64,000 nt of DNA from Brachionus manjavacas (taxonomy: Eukaryota > Rotifera > Eurotatoria > Ploima > Brachionidae). Under the pieces are notes generated by a model. It had not been told where the DNA came from and did not search any database. It saw only the letters and a program-made list of their open reading frames with translations. Below are positions 47,601 through 58,232 of this stretch, piece after piece. Position numbers and translations under genes: made by a program. The stretch is from positions 10,926,501 to 10,990,500 of the forward strand of contig JAHQIY010000001.1 in NCBI GenBank assembly GCA_019054805.1, written 5' to 3'. How positions within the stretch are numbered: position 1 is the first letter of the stretch; each line of letters opens with the position of its first letter.

Positions 47601-50600
47601 GACCAACTCTGCCATTACCCTTGCTTCACTCTATGTCATCCATTTTGGTGATTTCATTCGTGATTGTTGACCTACAAGTTATTGGTAGTCGTCCTTCAAG
47701 GGCTCTGTTTAGGAAACGCGTTCCTTTCGTTCTAAGTACATGTTCAAGCCACCGCAGTCTTTAAATCTTGATGCATTGACTCATTTCGGAATTTGTTCTT
47801 ATGTATGTGTCAGGCCAGAGTATTATCAGTAATTTCCCACCATTTGCTTCCGTAAATCATTGTTGCTTTTACTGCACTAATGAACATTTTAAGCTTCGTT
47901 ACTTTCCTGGCTGACTTCCATCATGATCGGAGTCTAGCAAAGGCATCTTCTGCTATAGCTAGCATTCTCTTTATTTCTTTGTGATCCCATCGCTGCACTA
48001 ATAATGATTCCTTAGTATGTAACTTAGCTTAAGCACTCAATTTTTTACCAAAACTTGTGTGATTTTACGTTAAATTAAGTAAGAAACGGTAAAGAATGTT
48101 GAATTTTTTAAAAATTTTTCATAATAAAATTAATTGAATATTTTGGAAAAGGAGCCAATCTTAGATTTTTCTTACCAGAATCCTCATTTTTTTGGCTGTA
48201 AGCATTTAGGAACGATTTTACCTAAATTTACGTATTTTAATGTAATTTTAAGTAATTTTACGTAAAATTACGTAAATCCTTACCGGCTAACATTTACGTA
48301 AGATTCCGTAAGCTGACCGAAACTTACGTAAAATAACGCAATTTAACCAACTATATCCGACTTACACTTTAACATTCTCTATATCCGACTTCTTGATGTT
48401 CAAGCTCCTTCTTAGCTTTGCACCGTATTCTGCTTTGCAAATGGGTTCAGCTGAGCGTCCCACGTCGTGTCTCTTTCTTGAATCACCGTAATTGATTATT
48501 CTCAATTTCAAATGTAGGCATGCCTGTACCAGATAGTGATCATTATATTTGTCAGCTCCCCTAAAGACTGTTCAAGGAAGATTTCAATCTTTTATTGACC
48601 ATTATATGTTCAATTTGATAAAGTTCGTTTGTCTGGTGATTTCCATGTAATTTTGTGCATTTTTTTGTGTTGAAACATAGTTCCGCCTATGTAGGGGTTG
48701 TTGTTCATGCACAAATCTAATAAGTGCACCAAACCATTAACCGTAAATCGTTTAAAACAAAAATCAGTAAGATTTATTCAATATGATGGAGATTATAAGG
48801 CTCGAAATTAATATGTCTGATTACATTTTATGATTTGAGAAACAATAAATATTAGCAATTTATTTTTTTTTAATTAATAAAAATTAATTATTAGAATTTT
48901 TACCTTATTTTCCACAATTAATGCTGCTTTTATTTATAGATAGGTACCATTCGCTAGGAATGCCTCCTTACAATACCTATGGACGCGTTCCAGCTTTATC
49001 TCACTATTTTCATGACATTGTGCCATATTATCTATGCTGTCACTGGAGCGAATTATGCGAATCCTATTTATATTTGAGACAAACAAAAGATGCTAAAGGA
49101 TACCAAGAATCAAGAATTGGTAAATAAAAATTAGTTGAATTTTTCCTGATAAACTATAAAGGATTTTGCTAAAAGCCGTCGCTTATGGTGATCCTCACCT
49201 CATAACTTTTGATGGTAAAGACTATACATTCAACGGAAAAGGCGAATTTACTCTTCTGAATAGCAAGCGCTTTAATTTCAAACTTCAGGCCAGATTCGAA
49301 CAACCGCCAAATGCCACATGTAAAATTAAGCTTAATTTCCCTAAATTGTATCAATAGGTTTTTTTTAGTTTGTTTGTTGAGCTCAAAGGGTCAAATAAAC
49401 GCGACTAGAATAACAGCGATTGCAGCTGGCCAAGATGACAGTGATATTGTTGAAGTTCGAGCTCGAATTCATCCGTCACAGACACATGATCTTAGATGTG
49501 ATGTATTGGTCAATGGAAAAACATACTACTTTAACTATACAGAAGAAAAACTTCAAATATTTAAAAGTGTTTTTTAATTTAAAGTGTTGATTTTCTTTTT
49601 TTAAACAAAATATTCAAGATGTCTATGTAGTTAGTCCATTACATGACATGCATCAGTCCAATGTGACTATTATGTTTAATATATCTGGTATAGGGGTATC
49701 AGTGGAATGCATGCATGGTCTTTTGCATGTGCGAGCATCAGCGCCATTTTCACTTTTTGTAAAACTAACTTTTAATAGATTTTTATTATAAATTACTTAC
49801 ATTTTTATTTTTTTTAGAAAGAAACGTCTGGTTTATTCGGGTATTGGGATAACATTACAGCAAATGATTTTATGAGTCCTGATGGAAGCACTAATCAATT
49901 AACTTTAAAGCCCGATCTTCTTTATCAGCGATTCGGAATGGCCTGTAAATTTTAAACTATCATTTTAGAAAAATAAAAACAATCTATTTTACAAGGGAGG
50001 TTACAGGATGAATCGGAATCTATATTCACATACAGTGGTTCTTGGACCTTTGACACATTTCATGACCAAAGGCCTATAATAAGAGAGTGGCAGAGATTTA
50101 GACCATGGTTTACCCACACAGAAGTTCCATTTCCAAGCAATGTCTCTTTCACGTAAATCTTTTTTTTTTAATTTTCACTTTGTTTAAATTTTTTAAATTA
50201 TAGCCAAGTAGAATTAGAAGCGGTCTGCGAAGGCGATGTACAGTGTTTGTATGATGGCGCTGCAATGGGCTCATTAGAAATCGGAGAGGCTACCAAAGAA
50301 GCTCATCGGTATTACCGTCTTTTGCATGAATCAATGAAATCAGGTTACAAGCTTTAAATTTTATATTTAATTTTTTAGATTTTAATTTTTTTTTAAAGTA
50401 AATTCTTGTGGAATTTATTTAATGAAGGGCGGAATACGCGAATTATCAAAAGGTAATTATTTGGCCGGGTCAGTAATGCGCTTAACATGCGAAAGAGGCT
50501 ACACTCAATTCGGTTGGAATGAATATTATTGTAATTGGAACGGAACATGGTTGCCCACCAATGGACAATGGTTAGATGAGTTTAGAGACTGGCCGTATTG

Positions 50601-51502
50601 TGAACGTATATCAATGCTTATAATTATTAAGAATTAAATTTTTAGAAATTTCTATTTAGACTATCATATAACTGCTATTAGATGGACATCAGTTAGTATT
50701 AGTATTATATGGACACTTTGTCTTGCTGCCGGATTGATCTACTATTTCTGCTTTAAAAAACAAAAACAATACATGATGTAACCTTCGCAAACTTAATAAA
50801 ATTGCCAGAAAAAAATAATCAAATTTTTTAAGACCAGAAAAAGTTGATGAAAATGAGCCAGATATGGATATCGAAGCCAAAGATCTTGACCCTCATGAAC
50901 TAAAATCTCTTGAAAATCAGTACTACCGAGACGGATTTGTACCGGCTATTAAAGAATTAAGTAACATAGCTAAATCGTTGCATGATTTGAGTGCAAAACA
51001 GAATGAAGAAAACCAGAACAATCAATCAGTAAAGTATGCATTAATAAAAGCATTTTTTGAATAAATTTTATTTGAATTTTATATTCTAGACCAGATCAAG
51101 ATGAAACATTAAATTCATGTGATTTTGTTCCAGCTGATAATTTGGAAAAACCCAGCATTATATTACAAATTCCTAGTCTAGATTCATCAAAGTACATTAA
51201 TTTTTGATTTTAGTGGAATTTTTAAATAATTTTTTAGAAATGAAAATACCGAATTGGAAAAAAGGTCACGGAATAACAATCATGAATCGTTGTCCAAGAA
51301 TAAAATTCAGGATGAATCAGAAAGCGATACAGATAGTTATCAATTTGAAAATTTAAAACAGAAACAAATGAGATTGATTAATAATAACAAATTACAGGAG
51401 TCCAAAATACGCGATTTACAGTCAAAGTTTATTAAAAATCAAAATTTAATACTGAATGAAGAAAATGTAAATCTTCCCACTGGTCATACTACAGATGTTT
51501 GA
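41689..51502 (+). CDS. mesh: Mesh-type adhesion protein (NIDO, E-set, AMOP, VWD, Sushi, TM)
   Basis: Type I membrane protein with the domain order of insect Mesh, a smooth septate junction component; vertebrate SUSD2 shares the C-terminal half. 23 exons from 41689-42264 to 51238-51502 give 1346 residues. Signal peptide about 1-21; NIDO about 95-265 (INQHGFISF, HTYAIFNYENIEWY); E-set/IPT-like about 355-435; AMOP about 560-740 with many Cys; VWD from 749 (AYGDPHLITFDG); Sushi about 1050-1117; TM about 1125-1148; acidic, coiled-coil-prone tail ending TTDV. Exon order: 42320-42439, 42501-42638, 42692-42872, 42924-42973, 43025-43253, 45089-45279, 45332-45495, 45557-45685, 45735-45932, 45983-46068, 48940-49119, 49176-49319, 49369-49566, 49619-49758, 49818-49944, 49996-50152, 50204-50343, 50399-50605, 50660-50777, 50833-51033, 51090-51191. 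Intron 8 is GC-AG. Confidence 0.93.
43800..43925 (-). repeat. Short GC-richer repeat ending in a triplet tract
   Basis: Eight to nine TAG/GTA triplets at 43801-43826 abut about 95 bp of clearly less AT-biased sequence with a GTGTGC...GCACAC inverted pair. Read on the minus strand it has the form of a LINE or SINE 3' end with a (TAC)n tail. Identity unknown. Confidence 0.4.
44360..44641. mobile_element. Solo LTR, copy 2 (282 bp), inside a Mesh intron
   Basis: Same TGTTAC...GTAACA ends and sequence as 20214-20502. Flanked by a perfect 4-bp duplication TACT (44356-44359 and 44642-44645). Compared with copy 1 it has a few substitutions and small deletions. Confidence 0.87.
46815..47182 (+). mobile_element. 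LINE reverse-transcriptase fragment, inactivated
   Basis: Reads RIFKVNVNDYLSEENQIISGAP, then a stop where the family has Gln, then GSLISLLLFSIYI, a frameshift, and NDILKR..EYSLLFADDLVTFF followed by thumb-like sequence. This is the palm region of a non-LTR reverse transcriptase. Confidence 0.8.
47522..47610. mobile_element. Small palindromic MITE (89 bp)
   Basis: Begins AGAGTTGGTCAAAAGT and ends ACTTTTGACCAACTCT, perfect 16-bp inverted termini by eye. Related termini occur in the large PGM2 intron at 11771 and 12059. Confidence 0.7.
47615..48760 (-). mobile_element. LINE endonuclease and reverse-transcriptase C-terminal fragments
   Basis: Minus strand, 48760 to about 48360: NPYIGGTMFQHKK, HKITWKSPDKRTL, then (shifted) DHYLVQACLHLKL and KAEYGAKLRRSLN, the end of an APE-type endonuclease (SDH box) and linker. 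48010 to 47620: ATMIYGSKWWEI and RLRWLEHVLRTKGTRFLNRALEGRLP, the C-terminal end of the same class of LINE. The catalytic palm between them is missing and replaced by TACGTA-rich DNA, so this is an internally deleted copy. Confidence 0.75.
48220..48345. repeat. TACGTA-rich low-complexity stretch
   Basis: The palindrome TACGTA or its one-base variants recur about every 10-20 bp here. A shorter similar patch is near 29975-30015. Confidence 0.5.
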
Positions 51503-52257
51503 ATTCTTTTAAATTGTGATTTTTTACTCCATCAAGTCATTAAATTGTAAATAAAAATTCAAAAATTATAGTTTTTTCTAATTAACAATAAGTACAAAGT
51601 CTCACGCTCATTCCTTTCATAAAACCTAAATTTAGAATTTAAAAAAGATAATATGGATGTTTTCTTAATAAAGAACAATTTTAAGAATTAAAATTTCAGT
51701 TTTCAATAATTGTAATTTTTAGATTTTTAAATGTTTGTTGACTATTTTTTTTTATTCATTTAATCTCAAATATTATGCAAATAAAAAAAATCGTACTTAT
51801 CTAAATATTTATAAGGTAATTAAAAATACTTAATATTAAAAAAGATCAAATCGCCAGAATTGGTTTTAAATGAATGAATAATTAGATAGGGCTATAAAAA
51901 TATATTTAAAAAAAAAGGAAATTTAATTTCATTAAATAAATAAGCTTTTTTTCAGATGTCTTCAAAAAAGTTTCCAAAAATAAATGCAAACCAAAATAAT
52001 CTCAATTGCAAGAGATTCTTCAAAACGAGCGATGTTTTAACTAATCTAATCTATTTCATTAAGATTTTAAGCTTGTTTTAAAGGTAAAAGTGATCAATTA
52101 AAAATTATTTACTTTTTAAAATTTTCCACAGTGTTTTTTTTTTGCTTTTTATTTTTATAGAATTCAGATTGCTTGATAGATCTTAACAAATTGAAAAAAA
52201 TATCGCTTTTTTGGTAAAATACTGTTTGACAATGAAGCTTGATGATGATAAATTAAA
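51503..52257. other. Intergenic region between Mesh and tRNA-Met
   Basis: Mesh 3' flank, AT-rich, no gene seen. Confidence 0.4.
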
Positions 52258-52355
52258 GCCTCAATAGCGCAGTCGGTAGCGCGTCAGTCTCATAATCTGA
52301 AAATTAAATATTTGGAGTAATCTGGAGGTCGTGAGTTCGATCCTCACTTGGGGCA
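52258..52355 (+). tRNA. tRNA-Met (CAT), elongator type, with 25-bp intron
   Basis: Acceptor stem GCCTCAA pairs with TTGGGGC, discriminator A. D arm GCGCAGTCGGTAGCGC, anticodon CAT at 52291-52293, T arm GTGAGTTCGATCCTCAC. An intron of 25 bp at 52295-52319 sits after position 37, the canonical site. A T run directly downstream is a Pol III terminator. The Met arm and body match eukaryotic elongator rather than initiator tRNA. Confidence 0.95.
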
Positions 52356-52766
52356 ATTTTTTTTAATCTAAATTTAATAAAAATATATCAATTAGAGTGC
52401 GAATAAACTTATTATTAAAAAATAGATTAAATTTGATTGAAAATCTCAGTTCCAAATTTATTATTTATTAATTTTTTATTTTATTCAAAAAAATCTAAAG
52501 TATTACTATCAAATAACTAATTCCAAAATTTTTTCGATAATATTTTTAAATATTTTGTTTAATTTTTCAAAATTTTTAAATTTTTTTATTTTTTTAAATT
52601 TTTTTAATTTGAATCCGAGTTAGCAAAAAAAATTCGATTGAAAAAGTTTATTTGATTCAAAACATTATCTTTAGCAGATTGAAAAAAAAAACAATAATGG
52701 TTTAATCTAATTTAAATAAATTTAAGAATTTTTTTTTAAATTCGATTAAAAAAATTTTTCTAATGT

Positions 52767-54756
52767 TCACAATTCGTCTTTGACTTCTTCTTCAGGCTCT
52801 TCTTTGTCTTCTTCATCTTGTTCGTCCTCCTTATCATCTTTGCCTGCATTTTCTTCTTTTTGGTCAGCTTTCTCATTTTCCAATTTGCTCTTTGCAACCC
52901 AATTATCTTGAGCAAACAGTTCTGCTAATTTTGGATCCTGAGCAATAACAAAATTGTCAAAATAAATATTCTCAGTCATAGACCATAATTCCAATCCAAC
53001 AGCAGAGAATGGTAACAATGACTTAAATGGATCTTTGTCTTCAAAATACTCCGGATTTGGTAATTTTCTTGGCTCCCATTTTCCTTGGTAGTTAGGATTA
53101 TCAATCAAAGGTGGGGTCCATTTTCCTTTGTATTTTGGATTGTCAATATTTGGTGGAGTCCACTTTCCACAACCTCCTTTGCTACATTTCGGGTTATCAA
53201 TCATTGGCGGTTCCCATTCACCATCAGTGGCTTCATCCCAATCGTCTGGTTTTACAGCTTCTGGATCTGGAATCATTTCAGGTGCACTTTCGTCCCAATC
53301 GTCAGGCTTAACAGCTTCAGGGTCAGCAATCATTTTTGGCTCATTTTCATCCCAATCGTCTGGTTTAACAGCGGTCTCATCAGGAATTTTTTCTCTTTCA
53401 TCCCAGCTCTCTGGTTTCTTGTCATTAGTATCAACTATTTCCTTTGGTGGGTTTATTGGAGGAGTCAGGTCATTTAATAAACTTCCCGAGTTAACTTCAG
53501 AATTGTCAATCAACATTTTAAAGGTGTTATCCGGGTTTAAGACTTGAAATTATCATTATAAATTAAATAATTAATTCTACTTTTTATAGTTTACTTAAAG
53601 TGAACAAATGGGTTTTTGAGTCACTGAAAACTGTTCCGAGGAAGTCTGATTTTTTAGCGTGATGTTCTTCTACTTTACCAGTGACTGGATTTTTGAATCG
53701 AACAATAAAATGGAATTTGTTTTCAGTACCGCATTTGTCAGGTCCAAACATTATCGAGAAGCTAGTCTTGTCAAAAAATTGTTCCAGATTTAAATTTGAT
53801 TCGTCTTCTAGAAGTTTAACATAGGCGCCACCGCAGTCCAAAGCGTTCTGAAATTTCACTTCATATCTAAAATAAAAAATCATTTAAGGATAAAAAATAA
53901 TGATGATGCCAACAAGCATTAAATCAAGTAATTATCTTAAACTTGGAGTAATTTATTTGAATTTTGATGAAATTTTTATCTAAAAAAATTACATCAAATT
54001 TACATAAAATTACATAAAATTTTTCTATCTTTTTTAGATCAATTTTTTTCCCTATAGCTTTCGAGCCTACATACACATCCGATCATTGAAATCTTGTCTA
54101 TATTAATTAAAAATTAATTTTAGTCAAAATTCAATTAAATAAATCAAATTTAAATTCCGGGCTAAAACAGAAAAAGTCAAAGATAAGTGAAAGTCTTTAA
54201 AACTTATCATTGAATTTTTGAAAAAATTCCAATTTTAAAATCTTTCAAATTTGAATTTGAATTTATATTCAAATGCAAAGCCAAAAAATTTTTTCCCTTT
54301 TAAGTAGAGCAATTTCTTGTAATAAAATTTGAGATATTATAGTTATTTTTTAAATTTTTTAAGAATTTATCGAAAGAAAAAAAGAGCAAAATTATGAACT
54401 TCTTACTGAACAACTAGAGGCTTTCCTTCTGCAAAATCGAATTTTTTTTCCAATTTGGATGAAATGGCATGATGTTTGGCTTTAGATTTGAGTACAAGAC
54501 CAAGGTCGCCTTCAAGGACTGAATCAGAGCTTGATTCTACAGCCCATTCACCATCATATTTGGCAATTGATTCCTCAACGCCGTCTTTTTTGGCTTTTGA
54601 TTTGATCCATACTTTTCCAATCTCATCAGACTCAAACGTTTCTAAGAAATGTGCCTGGCCTTCAGGAACTTTCCGTTCGTATTTTGGTTTCTCTTCACTG
54701 CAATTTACTTGGTAAATTGTGACGCAAACAAAAAAAAGGATAAATTTAAGCTTCAT
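52767..54756 (-). CDS. Soluble calnexin paralogue ending in KDEL
   Basis: ER-lumen lectin chaperone of the calnexin/calreticulin family. Three exons: 54756-54407, 53866-53595 and 53542-52767; 465 residues. Signal peptide ends near [21 protein letters not shown] and FGPDKCG are conserved. The P-domain has four type-1 and four type-2 repeats, as in calnexin (calreticulin has three of each). After the lectin fold closes ([15 protein letters not shown]) there is no TM helix; an acidic Glu/Asp/Lys tail ends in VKDEL then stop, a KDEL-receptor signal. So it has calnexin's lumenal part with calreticulin's mode of retention. Two splice junctions match the membrane calnexin at 35925-37903; that gene's first intron is absent here, and intron 1 is 540 bp. 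Confidence 0.95.
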
Positions 54757-56101
54757 TTTAAAAATTCTAAATTTTAATAAAAAATAAAATGCTGAATTGA
54801 AGATTAGATGATTTAAATTTGCATTGAAATATTTTTTTAAAAAAAATTAATGCTTCAAAAAGCATATGCCACATATACAATTCAAAGACGTGGAATTTTC
54901 TTATTTGCTTTTTCAAACATGATTCTATTGCATCTATGATTCGTTATTATGAAATATATGACTTGGTCGAGGTTGTTCTAGATTATTTAATTGTTAAGAA
55001 ATTATTTTTTCTTAATTTTTTTCGGACTCTCGCTACTAAAACAACGTTGCTTAAAAGCTGTCATTAAATTTAATATTGCCGCTATTTTACTAAATCATAA
55101 AATTTTAAATTTATCCCGCTGAATTTTCCTACTAATTAAACATATTTGAAATTAAAGAATTATTCGAGATTTGTTCAAATTGAAAAAATCTCGCTTGAAA
55201 TTATGATAATGTTGTGACTACATACTTTTATAATTTTTCAAAAAATTTCATTTTTTCAAAATCTTATTTAATCTTAAAATAAAAATAAAGAATTTAAATA
55301 ACTATTAATATATATATATATAAGTTTAAAATCATGAAATTATTTAATATTTTAAAGATTAATTATTAGAAAAAGATAAAAGAGTAATGATTGATTTAAA
55401 ATTTTTTTTTTTAATAAATAAAAATTAAAGTTTATTAAAAAATGAAATTGTTTACTGCGCAACAATTTAAGTTTCCCTATTTCCGAGTAAAAAATAAATT
55501 AAAAATATTTTTCTCTTTAAAATAAAAAAAAAATTTTTCATGTTCAAATTTGTCACCTTTACCATCACTCTCTAGAGAGGTAAAGAGAGGTATTTGTTTA
55601 AATTAGATACTTCGTTAATAAAATAATGGCAATAATCATCGAAAAAAAAATTTCCTTTTTAACCTAAAATTTTTAAACATATTAATATTTATAGAGAAAC
55701 TTTAGTTATAAATGAAGAAAAACAACAAAATGAAAAATCTAAATTTCATTACTAAAAAAAAAAAACAAAAATTATTTGAAAATTCTAGGTATTTCGCTTA
55801 AAATATGTTTTAGGGTAATTTTGACAAACTGATAAAGAATTGACAAAGTATCGGCTTATAAGATCATCGTCATTGACTCTAAACAATAAATTTTTATTAA
55901 TATTTAAAACTTAATTCTTACATTTTTTAATATCTAAATTTGAATCGATTTTGAATGAATAAGAAGTTAATCGTTATTTTATGAACAGGGACAATAGACT
56001 GCTGATTAACTTTGAAAATGAAAAAAAATAAAATTTAAATTATTTCAAATACAATTCTTAATTCTTACTTCTTATTCTTAAAATAAATCTGGAGTATTCA
56101 A
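54757..56101. other. AT-rich intergenic region
   Basis: Upstream flank of the KDEL calnexin. No gene seen; a short (TA)n tract near 55310. Confidence 0.4.
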
Positions 56102-56198
56102 GCCTCAATAGCGCAGTCGGTAGCGCGTCAGTCTCATAATCTGAAAATTAATCTTTGGAGTAATCTGGAGGTCGTGAGTTCGATCCTCACTTGGGGCA
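56102..56198 (+). tRNA. tRNA-Met (CAT), elongator type, with 24-bp intron, second copy
   Basis: Mature sequence identical to the copy at 52258; the intron is 24 bp with two to three differences. T run follows. The next 170 bp or so also resemble the flank of the first copy, so the locus was duplicated with flanking DNA. Confidence 0.95.
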
Positions 56199-57518
56199 AT
56201 TTTTTTTTTTAAATTTTAATTTTTCATTTAAAAAATTATATTAATTAGAATGCGAATAAATTTTTCCTTTTAAAATTTTAAAAATAGATTAAATTTGATT
56301 GAAACTCAGTTCCAATTAAAGTTATCATCATAATTTTAATTTTGTAAATAAAAAGATTAAGTTTGTTAATTGTCATTCAATTATAATTTGAATTTAATTT
56401 TACACTTTAAATATTTAATTTAAAAATTTAATTTTGTTATTATTAAAAAAAATCTAAAACATTAATATCATAAATTAAATAAATTTAATTTTAAAACAAA
56501 CTTTTCATTTTGAAAAGTATGTATTAACCTTTTTTTTTTTTAAATTTAAAATTAAAAAAATTTAATTATTGTTTTGCTCAAGTTTTATTTGGATTTAAAT
56601 GCTAATGAGATTAAAAATTTTTCAAAAACCTTTTTCTAAAGAGGAATCCAAAAATTGTATATTTCTTCTGTGATTTTTTTACAAGATCGTAAATTAAGGT
56701 ATTCGCTTCGATTCACAAATAATAATAATAATAATATATATAAGCTACAACAAGACTTGCTTGCGGAGGTGGCCTACTAGGAGGTTCATATGGTAGCTCC
56801 TTGCACATAACACATAGAAAAGTACTGAAAAAATCAATACTGTTTGAATTTTAGGTCAAAATAAGAGCTTAGATTACAGATAGAAAAAGCTGTAAAAAAA
56901 TTTTTTATAAATAAATGTTCATGTTCAAGATTGTTGACTAGATCGGACGGAAAATTTTTCATTTATAATTCTTTTAAAGCATTTAAATGGTATAAATCAT
57001 TGAATGTAAAATTTATCTTAAAAAAACCGATTCAAAATAAACAATTAAATGATTTTTTCCGATAAGAGACCATTTTATCTCTTGGTTGAATTTTTGTCTA
57101 GAGTTTAAAGACAAATTATAGCTCATTTTATAGATTATGAGACAATGATACGCAGCTCTAATTTAAAGTTGGTCTTTGATTTTAAAATGCTCCTTAAGTT
57201 ATCAAAAATAAAATTTCTTACCAATTTTAAAGTTTAAATGAAAACCTTAAAAATAAATGAGCTGAAAATTTTTAAATATTTGTCTCAAGAGCTTCAAATG
57301 AGCTATAAAAATTAAAATTTTATAATTTTCAAGAATTCATTTTTTAATCAAATATGTTAGTTTATAATGAGGAAGAATGATGAAATATGAACGATTGTGA
57401 AACAATTTGAAAATTCATACCAGCTAAACATATGAATATATTTTTTTATTTAAAATAAAAACATTAATTCTTTATTCTAATAAAAAATGCAAAAAAAATG
57501 GAATAAAAATTTGATAAT
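56199..57518. other. Intergenic region
   Basis: The first part (to about 56475) is similar to the flank of the other tRNA-Met copy. An (AAT)n tract lies at 56720-56738 and a less AT-rich patch at 56745-56830. No gene recognised. Confidence 0.4.
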
Positions 57519-57791
57519 TTAGTTTAAATAAATTTGAAAAAATTGTCGATCACATGAACAATCCACGTAGTCCTCAATATTTCCACGTGAAATAAGCATT
57601 GATGTAAGCTTTTTTAAAGAATAGTCTGACACTACAACGTTTCTTAATGTCATATTTTTCTGCGGGTAAGATAAGTTCAAGAAATGAAATAAAATTTTTG
57701 AATTAAGAAGAAATGCAACAAATTGTAACATTTTCAAAACTAATTTAATATCTCTGCTATTAAAAAAATATGTGAATTGGAGCAAATCCAT
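57519..57791 (-). CDS. Possible small protein of 90 residues, unrecognised
   Basis: Single open frame from ATG 57791 with a stop just upstream. The C-terminal half (MTLRNVVVSDYSLKKLTSML, then GNIEDYVDCSCDRQFF) looks like real coding sequence; the N-terminal half is less convincing. A CCCGCAG acceptor lies just before the MTLRN segment, so this may be a terminal exon of a larger gene whose other exons I could not find. Confidence 0.3.
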   Translation of the reverse strand: MDLLQFTYFFNSRDIKLVLKMLQFVAFLLNSKILFHFLNLSYPQKNMTLRNVVVSDYSLKKLTSMLISRGNIEDYVDCSCDRQFFQIYLN

Positions 57792-58232
57792 TTAAAGGAG
57801 CTTCTTTTTCGCTTTTTCTGCAGGTTTAGTTAAAAAACTCTAAAATATATCTTTTATTTTTAATTAAGTTAAATATAAAAAAAAATAAATTAAAAAATAA
57901 AATTTTCATATTTATGAAATTAGTAAATACAATGAATTGAGCAAGAAATTATTATTATTAATTATTAATTATTAGTTAAATACTAATCAAAACTAGATTC
58001 CGTGAAGAAAAAATACATTTAGTCAAAACCTGCTAATTTCGTTCAAGTAAACTTTTTCAATGGTTATAAAATAGATTTATTACAATATTATATTGGCTGA
58101 TTGACTTTATTAGTTTTATTTATTGATTTAATTTTATAAATAACTTTTTTTGAAATTCATCTTTAAAAGGAGAATTTTTCATTTTTTACTTATTCTCTCT
58201 TTTTATTCTAAAAAATTTTCCTATCACCGGTT
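57792..58232. other. AT-rich intergenic region
   Basis: Nothing recognised other than the 3' flank of the TMEM272-like gene. Confidence 0.4.

Larger units (their letters stand above)
46069..48939 (+). other. Mesh intron 11, filled with transposon fragments
   Basis: 2871-bp intron containing a plus-strand LINE fragment (46815-47182), a small MITE (47522-47610), minus-strand LINE pieces (47615-48010 and 48360-48760) and a TACGTA-rich stretch (48220-48345). Confidence 0.75.

Noticed and set aside
53085..53547. Long plus-strand ORFs of 130-139 codons
   Set aside because: Antisense shadows of the repetitive calnexin P-domain; the minus strand is the real gene.
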